Positions 36,001 through 44,504 are shown, numbered from the stretch's first letter. The stretch is DNA of 64,000 nucleotides from Cliona cf. orientalis (GCA_963930775.1 OZ005691.1:6569000-6632999); one strand, 5' to 3'. Made by a program: numbers and translations. Notes: generated by a model from the sequence alone, not told the origin.

Positions 36001-38438
36001 TCCTTCACGTGTTTGAAACCATATATCTGTTTTCTAATTACCTGAAAATTTTCATTTGTACATTGAAATACCAAAAGTTAGGGTCGGTCGGGCCCGATAA
36101 ACAAGCAATCAATTTGGAGTGGCCTAAACTACGAATGTAGGTTGCCTGACTTATACATGCAGGATGCAGATGCACCTATTGCTCTACTGAGAACTAATTA
36201 TCCCTAGCTCTTTTTTGGGACTTTCAGCTTGCTATAATTATTATAACACCATTTAAGATTAATTTTTTTCCCGTACTTTCCAGCTACATAGTACAGCCAT
36301 GAATAGCTATAGACACCTATGGAACCCAGCAAAAGGGGCTGGGGCAGGAGATCATATAGCCTCGTTCCCAGGCCCTTCAAGAGGAGGAGGAGGAGAAAGG
36401 GCCTCGTACACACTGCGCGCGCATGCGCTGGGGTCTCCCTAGCAACTGGTCATGTTACCATAGTGATCGTTCGTGGGTTCTGCATGATGTACAGTTCTAT
36501 GGGTGATAAACGGAGAGTATACGATTACCCCACATTTTTCTGGGGTCCCCCGGCGCATGCACGTGCAATGTGTACCAGGTCCTTTCTCCTCCTCCGCTGG
36601 GAATGAGGCTAGAGACCATATTATTACCCCATGTGCATGCGCATGAGGTAATGTAATTGGTTGTGGTCTGTTAGCATAACAATCACCAGATCTGGACATG
36701 TAGACATCTGAGCAACTCATAATCGCATATCTGTCGAAAAATTTACTTCATTATGCTTTGAATCGTTTGGTAAGCCCCATGAGTATAGCGTTACACCTAT
36801 CACTACTGCACAGCAGACCAGATTTGCTCATGCACACAATTTGTAGGTAAAGGTCGTCAACAGGCTCATGCTACAAGGAATGAATCCTACAAATGCACTC
36901 TGCGGCGAATGGATTCAATGTGTGGTGCTTTAGAGTTCTAGTTTAATATATCCTTGAATCTGTCATACTATAAGTGGTCCCCCAGACTGTCCATGGCAAC
37001 TGTGCATGGTCCCCCCGCAATTTACGAGAGGGGTCAGGGACTGGGTTTCCTGTATAAATGGTTGGCAGGGTTAGTATCAAGGGTCTATATGGCAGCTGGG
37101 GTTAGTCTCCAGGGTTAGTCCTGGTCGGGAGACCAAATACAGCCAGTGGATGGTCCAAGGGGGGACCATTGACGGCATGACAAACCCAGGCTCTCTTTCA
37201 TGGGCCATAGAAATTAAACTGTCTACCTACCCATCTGCTTTGAACGGTGGCCAGACGTTTGTGTCCACATGAAACGGCCAAATGGTGTAATCTGGAAATA
37301 ATTATATATTTGATTGTATATATAGCCACTTCACATCATCTCCATTCTCGACCATACCTACATCCAAAACGACCAGTTTGGGTCGTTTCGATAGCTCTTT
37401 CAAATATTCCTTCAAAGATTTTACGGGAGTGGAGCGTGAGGAAGAGTGATAGTCTCGTCCCCAGCCCCCTTTCACGCACGCGGAGAGAAGGGGTCTGGCC
37501 AAATGCGTATAGGACCTGTGTCGCCGAGGAATGCATGACGTCACGTATTTCTGGTGTGCGTGAATAAGAAACGTAAAGTTAGAATATAGCTGTAACAAAT
37601 ACTGCAATCTGATTGGTCAAACCAATGCTTCTAACCAACTTAGAAACCTGTAGGTTCACTAAGTAGGTTTACTAAGTGCTACAGGCACTTAGTAAACCTA
37701 CTTAGTATACCTGGTTGGTCTAGCATAGCAACAAGGCTGTTGCTACGCGCAATAATTGCGCATTACTGGTTCAAATCAGCGCTGTACTAGCTGTACTCGA
37801 GTACTCTCAACCAGGAAACCACACTCACAATAATTAGTCCATAGCGCTTGCACGCATGCTCGTTACTGGACTCGAGCTGAGGTAGCCAAGTTTGACCACA
37901 CCCACGATGCATCGAAGAACCCAGCGTTAGTGTTGGTGACTTGAGAGCTGCTCAGGCGCTAGGGTCTGTTGCTAACTCACAGTTCTTGTTCTAGTAGCCT
38001 TTTTAACTCTCCTTTTGAGTTTTTATGCCGTCATGGTTACAGTTGCTATATTCTAAATAAGTTAGATACCTCGTCCAACGGGATCTACGCTCTTTAGAGA
38101 CCCTCAGGCCCTTAGTAGCGCCCTCGCTGCGCTCGGGACGCTACAGCCTCGGGCCTTCGGGTCTCTAAATCGCGTAGATCCCTCGGACTCGGTATCTTAA
38201 ATTAACATTCCATTGTACTGGGGCACGATCGCGCACGCGCACAATCATTAATTTGCATTCCTTTCATGCCCGCGCAGTCATGTGACTTTATTCCGTGCAT
38301 CTGATTGGCGCGCACTATACAGTGCGCGGGGACACGGGCCCTATAGGCATTTGACCAGACCCTTTCTCCCTCTTTGGGTAGGAGGGGCTGGCGCGCGAGA
38401 CTAGAAGAGTGAGTGGCCCGATCAACGAACGTCGCCAT
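33054..38438 (-). CDS. MDP1: Magnesium-dependent phosphatase 1, first exon split by a transposon
   Basis: MDP1 is a small HAD-superfamily phosphatase. Exons in reading order: 38438-38413 plus 37449-37358 (one ancestral exon split by the element at 37450-38403), 37291-37231, 34289-34179, 33506-33399, 33344-33259 and 33142-33054 (stop TGA). With the element and one 9-base duplicate removed, the frame runs without a break from ATG (38438) for 190 codons; human MDP1 has 176. Motifs: LVVLDVDYTIWPFHVDT carries the catalytic DxDxT, then AAASRTDDPP, then DMLFFDDEYRNIRDISKLGVTC, as in vertebrate MDP1. The last intron-exon joins are phase-consistent. Unspliced, the element brings a stop after 78 codons, so the allele is either disrupted or the element is removed from the RNA. 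The intron 33345-33398 is only 54 bases. I am confident of identity, not of current function. Confidence 0.9.
35461..35526. mobile_element. 66-bp near-perfect palindromic TAG-ended element with 9-bp target duplication
   Basis: TAGTCTGGCGAGCTAGCCCC starts the element and its complement ends it; the 66 bases form one hairpin centred on TTGCAA. The flanks are GGCTTGTGT (35452-35460) and GGCTTGTGC (35527-35535), a 9-base target duplication with one difference. The inner CTAGCCCCTCCT/AGGAGGGGCTAG motif recurs at about 46873-46912. Confidence 0.85.
36357..36611. mobile_element. TAG-ended inverted-repeat element, 255 bp, 9-bp target duplication
   Basis: It starts TAGCCTCGTTCCCAG and ends CTGGGAATGAGGCTA. 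Subterminal GGAGGAGGAGAAAGG and CCTTTCTCCTCCTCC are also inverted. The flanks are GAGATCATA (36348-36356) and GAGACCATA (36612-36620), one mismatch in nine. It lies in MDP1 intron 2. No coding capacity. Confidence 0.85.
37450..38403. mobile_element. 954-bp TAG-ended transposon inserted in the first coding exon of MDP1
   Basis: The left end TAGTCTCGTCCCCAGCCCC and the right end (complement TAGTCTCGCGCGCCAGCCCC) are inverted copies that continue for about 65 bases. The flanking target duplication GAAGAGTGA is perfect (37441-37449 and 38404-38412). Removing the element plus one duplicate restores the MDP1 frame. Inside are a palindrome at about 37659-37705 and a foldback element at 38062-38199. 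No transposase frame is present, so it needs a helper. A 9-base duplication fits Mutator-like elements, but the TAG/CTA ends do not identify a superfamily for me. Confidence 0.88.
38062..38199. repeat. Foldback palindrome with CGCTGCGCTCGGG core, copy 1
   Basis: The arms GATCTACGC...TAGAGACCC and GGGTCTCTAAATCGCGTAGATC pair around TAGTAGCGCCCTCGCTGCGC. The whole block can fold as one long hairpin. It lies inside the transposon in MDP1. Related palindromes are at 38858, 39166 and (degenerate) 53291. Confidence 0.8.
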
Positions 38439-38666
38439 CTGTACTGCTGTAGTTCCGAGCGAAGCTACTCGGGTAAGGGGGGATCACTCCCATAGGCGCT
38501 GTATCCAGAGCTGCGACCGGGGTCAAGATTTTTGACCGTCAAAAAATGGCCTTGACCGCTTGACCACGGCGAATTTTTGCCCAAACAAATATAGCTGATG
38601 AAGCTACCTCCGAATATCCGTATTGAGGTAGCAGGCAGGACTCATGTCATGGATCATGCAGCATAG

Positions 38667-38704
38667 TAGCCTCGTTCATGATCAAGGGCCTGGGAACGAG
38701 GCTA
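38667..38704. mobile_element. 38-bp minimal TAG-ended element with 9-bp target duplication
   Basis: TAGCCTCGTTCATGATCAAG followed by GGCCTGGGAACGAGGCTA. The flanks GCAGCATAG (38658-38666) and GCAGCATAT (38705-38713) differ at one position. It is little more than the two termini and is probably an internally deleted derivative. Confidence 0.75.
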
Positions 38705-38857
38705 GCAGCATATAAATATGCATGCAGGATATGTCCGGGGGGGGTGGGGGGGGGGAGGGAGGGGACCACAGTGGACTGTCTGGGGCGACCATCAATAGCG
38801 TCGCTACCAAGTATAGAAGGGAGAGTGTCAGACTTATAGTTGTATAATTATATATTA

Positions 38858-38994
38858 GTTAGACACTGTTTAGGAGGTTTCTATGTGATTTAGAAGACCG
38901 AAGGACTCTATATAGAATCCCGAGCGAAGCGAGGGTTCTATGAGAGCCCTGAGGTCTTCTAAATCACATAGAAACCGACTAAACAGTGTCTAAC
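38858..38994. repeat. Foldback palindrome with CGAAGCGAGGG core, copy 2
   Basis: GTTAGACACTGTTTAG at the left is mirrored by CTAAACAGTGTCTAAC at the right. The arms TTTCTATGTGATTTAGAAGA and TCTTCTAAATCACATAGAAA are perfect complements. The centre reads CCCGAGCGAAGCGAGGG. The hairpin is nearly perfect along 137 bases. Confidence 0.9.
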
Positions 38995-39040
38995 AAGTTT
39001 AGATCATATAGTTTTGTATTGCTAAGAGCCAGAGGGCAAA

Positions 39041-39102
39041 ACTTGTAGGTGACTATGAAAATCTTGTAGGTGACTATGAGAAGCTTGTAGGTGACTATGA
39101 GA
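39041..39102. repeat. Three direct repeats of CTTGTAGGTGACTATGA
   Basis: The 17-base unit occurs three times with two- to three-base spacers, next to foldback copy 3. A parallel array with CTTGTAGGTCTCTATGA lies at 39396-39455. The two arrays probably belong to one composite element family. Confidence 0.85.
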
Positions 39103-39165
39103 TATAGATACCTGTCAGTAACCAATCAAATTGCAGTATTCATTACAGCTATGATCTAAATAATA

Positions 39166-39306
39166 GTTAGAGACCAAGTCCAAGGTCTCTACGCATTTTA
39201 AGAGACCCGAAGGCCCGAGGCTGTAGCACCCCGAGCAAAGCGAGGGTGCTACTAAGGGCCTGAGGGTCTCTTAAAAGCGTAGAGACCATTGGACGAGGTC
39301 TCTAAC
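39166..39306. repeat. Foldback palindrome with CGAAGCGAGGG-like core, copy 3
   Basis: The outer arms GTTAGAGACC and GGTCTCTAAC enclose the inner arms GTCTCTACGC/GCGTAGAGAC and AGAGACCCGAAGGCCC. The centre is CACCCCGAGCAAAGCGAGGGTG. The flanks carry ACAGCTATGATCTAAA and TTTAGAATATAGCAACTGT, which are inverted relatives of each other and recur beside the other copies. Confidence 0.9.
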
Positions 39307-39395
39307 TGGTTTAGAATATAGCAACTGTAACCATGGTAGTTGACCTGAGGACTAGGCTACTGTTGCAATGTGCATCTTTCTTTGCCCATGGCTAT

Positions 39396-39455
39396 ACTTG
39401 TAGGTCTCTATGAAACTTGTAGGTCTCTATGAGAACTTGTAGGTCTCTATGAGAA
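39396..39455. repeat. Three direct repeats of CTTGTAGGTCTCTATGA
   Basis: Three tandem copies, followed by AATAGAGACCTCTGAGTGTC and a CAATCAGATCACAGTATTTG segment that recurs, inverted, at about 37595 and 53105. Confidence 0.85.
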
Positions 39456-39567
39456 ATAGAGACCTCTGAGTGTCCAATCAGATCACAGTATTTGTTACAA
39501 CTATATTCTAAATGATTGTAGCACAACCCTGCGAAAAAGTGACATACATTAATAATATAACTTATGA

Positions 39568-40000
39568 TACCGTATAGCGGGAAATTTTCGTATATTTCGT
39601 ATGCTCCATCCTTTGTACGAAAATAAAAACTGCGAAAATTTGAACGTACGAAATTTTTTTCCTTTCGCGCGTGATCTTTGACCTATACACGCCACACGCG
39701 GTCGCTAGCTGGAGGTGCTAAATGCAAGGCTAGCTCACTGAATGTCTCTTTATCGATTCTTTGCCAAGGCGTTGAAACGAAGTGACCTTTCTAATTCCAG
39801 TGGACCGCTATCGGCATCGATTACGATCAGTGATGCTAGCGTTACCGTATACTGCAGTAAGTGAGAGCGCTACCAGCTGCGCATGCGCGCAATCTCCCGC
39901 AGCAAGCATACGAAATTTAAACATACGAAAATTTATTCTAAGGGTGTTTTGGCCGATCATACGAAAATTAGCACCAACGAAAATTTCCCGCTATACGATA
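39568..40000. mobile_element. Inverted-repeat element ending in CGTATAGCGGGAAATTTTCG
   Basis: The left end TACCGTATAGCGGGAAATTT is mirrored by AAATTTCCCGCTATACGATA at the right, 433 bp in all. Inside are repeated TACGAAAATT/AATTTTCGTA motifs. The middle is less AT-rich, and no frame there resembles a known protein. Confidence 0.75.
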
Positions 40001-40564
40001 GTTGGTTTTGCACGAGTCACTACTGACCTCTATCACCTTTATAATTTGGGGTTGAAATTTATGTTGCTATGGTAATTGCTACCAAAGCCATGTACAATCG
40101 AACTCCTCTATACGGACACCCCTGAAATGAGGACATCTTCTTTTATTAGGACACCACACATGGTCCCAGCTACATAGAACAGTGTACAAAACTACAGGAT
40201 ACTTCCTTTAATCAGACACTTAAAGCTGTCCCAAGGGTATCAGGAATGGAGATACATGTAGTTAAATCATGTATATAGTATCTATGAGCGCATCATTGCT
40301 TTTCGTAGGGACGTGTACTCTCCTCCCTCTTTTATTATAAAATTATACTATTGATTAGCCACATATTATAGTAGCTACAATAACATTTATTGTACACTGC
40401 TTCATAGAGAAAGTATATTAATTGACCAGCATTTATATACCTCTTAAATCTCTCCACAACCTATTAGGAATTCCAAGTACATGTATTATATAATAATTCA
40501 GCAATGTATTAGTACTCATAAGAGTACTTAATCATATCTACACAAGGGGAAAAAAATATTTAGT

Positions 40565-41506
40565 TCAGATTTTCTGCCATGTACCAGTCTCTTCTTGTCT
40601 CTTTTTAGCTGCTCTACTGGCAGCATATCGTTCTTCTGATCCTTCAATAGAGCCAAGCTTTCCAGCATGGTAATCAGCAAATGCCTGCTCAATTTCTTCC
40701 CAGGTATTCATCACAAATGGACCATGCCAGGCAATGGGCTCCTTGATAGGCTGGCCTGCAGCAAGAAGGACACGGATCTCTTCTTCAGCTGATGCTTCAA
40801 TTCTCACTTCCTCCCCCTGATCCAACAACCCAACCTGCCCCATTTTGGCAGCTTTTCTCTCCTCACCAATAAATCCACTGCCTCGCCATACATATATAAA
40901 TCCGTCAAACTCTTTTGGAACTTGCTGGATAAACACTGTTCCAGGCTGTAAACGGATATCTAGACACATGATTGGTATCCGAGTCTCAATGACGGCCTTT
41001 TTTCCAAGGGATTCGCCTGCAATAATTTTCACCCACACTTTTCCATCCTGATCTGTTGCAATGGGGATAATCTCAGCAGGAGTGTCCTGGTATCTCGGCT
41101 TGATCATTTTATCCTTAGCTGGTAGATTTACCCAAAGTTGGAATCCTTCACTTTTTCCACCATTCTTCATTACCTCATCTGATGGCATTTCCGAGTGTAC
41201 CACTCCCGATCCAGCAGTCATCCATTGCACCCAACCTTCCTTCAATTCTCCAGAATTACCTGCGCTATCTTTATGCTGAGAAGAGCCTTCAACAATGTAG
41301 GTAACCGTCTCAAATCCTCTATGCGGATGATCTGGAGCTCCTATTGCTTCTCCGGGTTTATGCTCGACTGGACCCATGTGGTCCAACATCAGAAAAGGAT
41401 CACAAGTTCTGATTTCTCCACCAATTGGACGTCTAACAATGAAGCCACCTCCTTCACGTTGTTGGTGTGCTGTAACAAACTTCTTGATTCCACGCTGCTT
41501 CCCCAT
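40565..41506 (-). CDS. PIR: Pirin, complete, single exon, 313 aa
   Basis: Pirin is a cupin-fold, iron-binding protein; in mammals it acts in the nucleus as a transcriptional co-regulator and has quercetinase-like chemistry. The frame runs from ATG at 41506 to TGA at 40565. The family signature DHPHRGFETVTY gives two metal ligands, His60 and His62, and GVVHSEM gives His104 and Glu106. The lines DPFLMLDHMGP, WVQWMTAGSG, LWVNLPAKDKM and AWHGPFVMNT are typical of the two cupin halves. Length is 313 against about 290 in human; the extra residues are mainly the charged C-terminal tail. The ATG is the first in the frame. The gene has no intron, unlike most neighbours, and no disabling change. Confidence 0.95.
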   Translation of the reverse strand: MGKQRGIKKFVTAHQQREGGGFIVRRPIGGEIRTCDPFLMLDHMGPVEHKPGEAIGAPDHPHRGFETVTYIVEGSSQHKDSAGNSGELKEGWVQWMTAGSGVVHSEMPSDEVMKNGGKSEGFQLWVNLPAKDKMIKPRYQDTPAEIIPIATDQDGKVWVKIIAGESLGKKAVIETRIPIMCLDIRLQPGTVFIQQVPKEFDGFIYVWRGSGFIGEERKAAKMGQVGLLDQGEEVRIEASAEEEIRVLLAAGQPIKEPIAWHGPFVMNTWEEIEQAFADYHAGKLGSIEGSEERYAASRAAKKRQEETGTWQKI

Positions 41507-41856
41507 GATAATCGGCTGCTATCCACTCTTTAAAGTATGAAATAGTATGTAATCCAGCTGTCCACTCTGACTAGTAGCTGTTTTAATTAAGTCTTTTATA
41601 TGTGAAGCTCGCGCAAGCGCGATCGAGATTCCGGTCCTGATCAAATACGTCACTAGTCAGCTCAGATCGCGATTCGGTGTTGATCGCTTGACAGTACTGC
41701 GCATGCGCAAGCCTCAGCCAGCCAGCACTCTACAAACGCTACATTACTACACTCGCGAAAATTCTACAATCATCGATCGGAAGTACCGTAGCTGCTCTAA
41801 TTATCCGAACGGCCATAAATAATATAATATCGCCGTTCGATGCTAAAATTAAATAC

Positions 41857-42317
41857 TAGAGGAGGTTGGACACGATCACGTGCGCACAAAAAGTGGGCGT
41901 GTTGCCCCATACATAACACTGTACAAAATGTAAGTCACGATCTAAAGCCTTGACGATAGTTTTAAATGTGAAAACAAGTTGAAATTCATGAGAAAAGAAG
42001 ATCCAGCGCCATACCCCGCCCGTCCACCCCTCACACTTCTTGCAAATCGAGAAAACTCGTTCCTCAGAATGGCAACATCAAAAACAGTATTTGTCGATTG
42101 CAGTCAGCTTCTTTCGCCGTTATAACATTAGATCTACACGATTCGTCTCCGTTTCAGCTTCAGATTTGGCCATAGTTCACAAACGCAAACATTTTAGCTA
42201 CCAGCTACACTCGCAAATGGTCTCCAGTATGGCATTCTTTTGAACGCGTGGCAGCATAATTGCATACCAAGGTCATGTGACTATGGCGTAAATATGCGTC
42301 ATGTCCAACCTCCTCTA
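41857..42317. mobile_element. TAG-ended element with GAGGAGGTTGGACA termini, 461 bp, 9-bp target duplication
   Basis: TAGAGGAGGTTGGACA begins the element and TGTCCAACCTCCTCTA ends it. The flanks ATTAAATAC (41848-41856) and ATTAAATAT (42318-42326) are a 9-base duplication with one difference. It is inserted in an older CGCCAAA/TTTGGCGG-type element. No transposase frame is seen. Confidence 0.85.
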
Positions 42318-42351
42318 ATTAAATATCGCATAGCCGAATTTTGCGGTTTGG

Positions 42352-42760
42352 TAGTCTCGTCCCCAGACCCCACCTTCGAGGTCTGGTGAACTTGGGCAGA
42401 ATCCTTGGGCCTGCGCTGAGGAATTTCCACCTAACTTTGGCTCAGTCATATGACAAGCTTACCGCAGGAATGCAACATCGCTATACCGTCTGTATAGCTA
42501 TTCAATTTCGCCGACCAATCAGATTCAAGGTTTGCTTTACTGCCGGTTGCGGGCATGCGATCACATGCAAACGCAGCCATAGTGACCAATCAGAACCAAG
42601 CTTTGCATGGCCTTGTCGGCACATATGCGCATACGCCGTAGAACGAGAACCGAGGATTCAGCCATAGATTATATATTCCCCTCCCGGGAGGGGAATATAT
42701 AATCTATGATTCAGCCCAAGTTCTTTCCTCCTTTTAGGGTGGGGTCTGGGGACGAGACTA
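42352..42760. mobile_element. TAG-ended element, 409 bp, perfect 9-bp target duplication
   Basis: TAGTCTCGTCCCCAGACCCC starts it and GGGGTCTGGGGACGAGACTA ends it. The duplicate GCGGTTTGG is perfect (42343-42351 and 42761-42769) and lies within the same older element as the insertion at 41857. A perfect 44-base palindrome at about 42665-42708, centred on CCCTCCCGGGAGGG, lies near the right end. The termini closely match those of the MDP1 insertion at 37450. Confidence 0.9.
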
Positions 42761-42906
42761 GCGGTTTGGCGGTCTTACAACCGTCAAATTAAAATCCGCC
42801 AAAATTTCCTACTAGCATTTATACGTATGGCGATCCCGTACCGAACCAATATATCTTGCAATAGGCAAAATGAGAGCTCCCAGTGTCACTGTGCACTGTA
42901 TTACCG

Positions 42907-43025
42907 GTAGCCACACTGTTCGATGAACGTGGAAGAGTTGTCTCGAGCTCCTGCATGCTGTACCGCGTGCCGTTCGGTTGAGATAACTCGGACATCGTCC
43001 GAATAGCACTATGTCCGGAAGTCAT
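42907..43025 (-). other. Orphan exon-like open frame
   Basis: On the minus strand an ATG at 43025 opens a relatively GC-rich, stop-free stretch (starting MTSGHSAIRTMSELSQPNG) to a candidate donor GTAATAC at about 42906. Codon composition resembles the real exons more than the surrounding repeats. I find no partner exon and no family, and the sequence downstream on this strand is repeat. It may be a first exon left behind by rearrangement, or chance. Confidence 0.25.
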
Positions 43026-43232
43026 ACTCGGCCATCCTGGGCACTAGCTCGAGCAAGACATCTGACCAATCCGGTGTTACAGCGGTATTTGTTCCGGCTC
43101 GCGAATCGACGCAAGTAGCCACGGCGTCTGATCGAGTCGTCACACGAAAATTGGCGTGAACCGGCGTTTTTGCGTGTGCTCAATACGCACGTGTATTCTC
43201 AGTTCTCCACCAGGTATCCTCACGATGCTTCT

Positions 43233-43249
43233 CCCCCCCCCCCCCCCCC
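43233..43249. repeat. Poly-C tract, 17 bases
   Basis: Uninterrupted C run on the + strand in the intergenic repeat region. Confidence 0.95.
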
Positions 43250-43434
43250 GGTATGGTACTGAATTTAGTGCATCTACCCAAGTACATAAACTCCACACTT
43301 AGGACTACGTCAAAAACTCAATTTTCCCTTTTTGCTCTGTAGCCACTGTGTTGTCTGTGGACTTGCAGTCGCATCAGCGATCTAGGCATCTGAGCGACTC
43401 TATCATGTCAACAATACCCCTGGCACAGTATTAT

Positions 43435-43990
43435 GTGACCGGATTTTGGAAAACCCTCCGTATGGGATTTTTTTTCCCTGAAAATTGAGTTTGATGCATG
43501 GTTGATAAGCTCTACCATAGAGCTAACCCGCGTTCAAGTCTTTCGCGCTACACCCCCAATAATTGAAAAATTACGATCTAAAGGTGTTGCTATGCATGCG
43601 TATGGCGTTTCCACATACTACGCGTGATTCGGAAATCAATTAAATGGACCTGTGCGGAGCCGTTCGAAATTAACGTAAAGATAGAGCAAGAGTTGAATTT
43701 CGTTGTTGACAACGACAGCCGACATACAGTAGTTCGATGAATCTAGCTGTATCTAGGTAGAGAATTCTAGTTAGCACCCATAGCAACGGGCTCCGGGTAC
43801 GGCAGCTGGGCCGACTAGGTGGGTCAAATAGCACGACTAGCCTCCGTAGAAGACGGCAACAGTTAGAAGGCTTGTTCGACATGTATATGACAAAATCTGG
43901 ACTTTGACAAATTTCGACCTGACATACTAAAAACGCGCATTGCGAATCGCGCGCGGATCCCATACGGAGGGTTTTCCCAAATCCGGTCAC
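43435..43990. mobile_element. GTGACCGGAT-ended element, copy 1, internally deleted, 556 bp
   Basis: The left end GTGACCGGATTTTGGAAAAC and the right end GTTTTCCCAAATCCGGTCAC are inverted; the repeat continues through CCTCCGTATGGGA. Compared with copies at 55429 and 59370 it lacks about 100 bases after ACAACGACAGCC, so it is a deletion derivative. The copies share most of their length, including a CCCCCAATAAT-rich block. No known protein is encoded. Confidence 0.88.
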
Positions 43991-44045
43991 ATACGTAAAG
44001 GCATGCTAGCCTCGTACCTATGGAGCGCCATAGTTACATAATATC

Positions 44046-44504
44046 GACGTCTCGATCATTGATGTTCATGTATCGATTATCGATGTTGATGTTTCGATTA
44101 CGTTGGTCTGGGGACAGAATGCGCGCGCTTTTTATAATACGGTCACACGACATGACACAGTCCATGCACGGTACGCGGTACTGGTTATCCGAAGATGCAA
44201 ACAGACACGTATATCGCAGCAGCCAACAAGAATAGCCGAGCTCCATACATACATACATACATAGTGGACACAGCGATGTTTTCATACATGATGTCGACGT
44301 ATCGATCATCGATGTCGATTCTTCTATTGATGTGGATGTTGGATGTTTGCTATCGCTATCACGTTCGGATAACCAGCGCATTCCGTCCCCAGACCTCCGA
44401 AGATACATAGACACGTATAATTATATACAGCAGCCAACATCCACGCCAATAGTCGAAACGTCGACATCGATGATCGATACATGAACATCAGTGATCGAGA
44501 CGTC
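44046..44504. repeat. Inverted-repeat block of TCGAT-type motifs
   Basis: The arm 44046-44101 (GACGTCTCGATCATTGATGT...) is mirrored at 44448-44504 over about 55 bases. A related direct copy sits between them at about 44290-44340. GGTCTGGGGACAGAATGCGC (44105) is also mirrored by GCGCATTCCGTCCCCAGACC (44376). CCGAAGATNCA...CAGCAGCCAACA occurs twice in direct orientation. This looks like a layered foldback element. Confidence 0.75.

Larger units (their letters stand above)
34290..37230 (-). other. MDP1 intron 2 with inserted elements
   Basis: This 2.9 kb intron lies between the exons at 37231-37291 and 34179-34289. It holds two TAG-ended elements with 9-bp duplications (35461-35526 and 36357-36611) and otherwise unique AT-rich sequence. 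No additional exon is needed by the phases. Confidence 0.75.
38439..40564. other. Repeat-dense intergenic region between MDP1 and pirin
   Basis: This stretch should include the MDP1 promoter near 38440-38560. Beyond that it is almost entirely repeats: a 38-bp TAG element, two foldback palindromes, two sets of short direct repeats, an inverted-repeat element at 39568-40000 and a repeat of the type CTCTATACGGACACC at about 40095-40250. I see no gene. Confidence 0.7.

Noticed and set aside
37758..37790. Possible tRNA B-box (GGTTCAAATC)
   Set aside because: No matching A-box or cloverleaf can be drawn, and the sequence lies inside the MDP1 transposon.
39041..39102. Possible CRISPR-like array
   Set aside because: There are only three units with two- or three-base spacers in a eukaryotic repeat region; it is a direct-repeat part of a mobile element.
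41195..41533. 112-residue frame on the + strand
   Set aside because: It is antisense to the pirin gene, a shadow of its coding sequence.
43670..43990. Minus-strand frames with relatives at 55837 and 59723
   Set aside because: They are shared because the three copies of the GTGACCGGAT element are similar, but the frames are broken differently in each copy and do not match a known transposase.
44034..44414. 126-residue frame on the minus strand
   Set aside because: It is made of the repeated TCGAT-type words and changes frame between copies.
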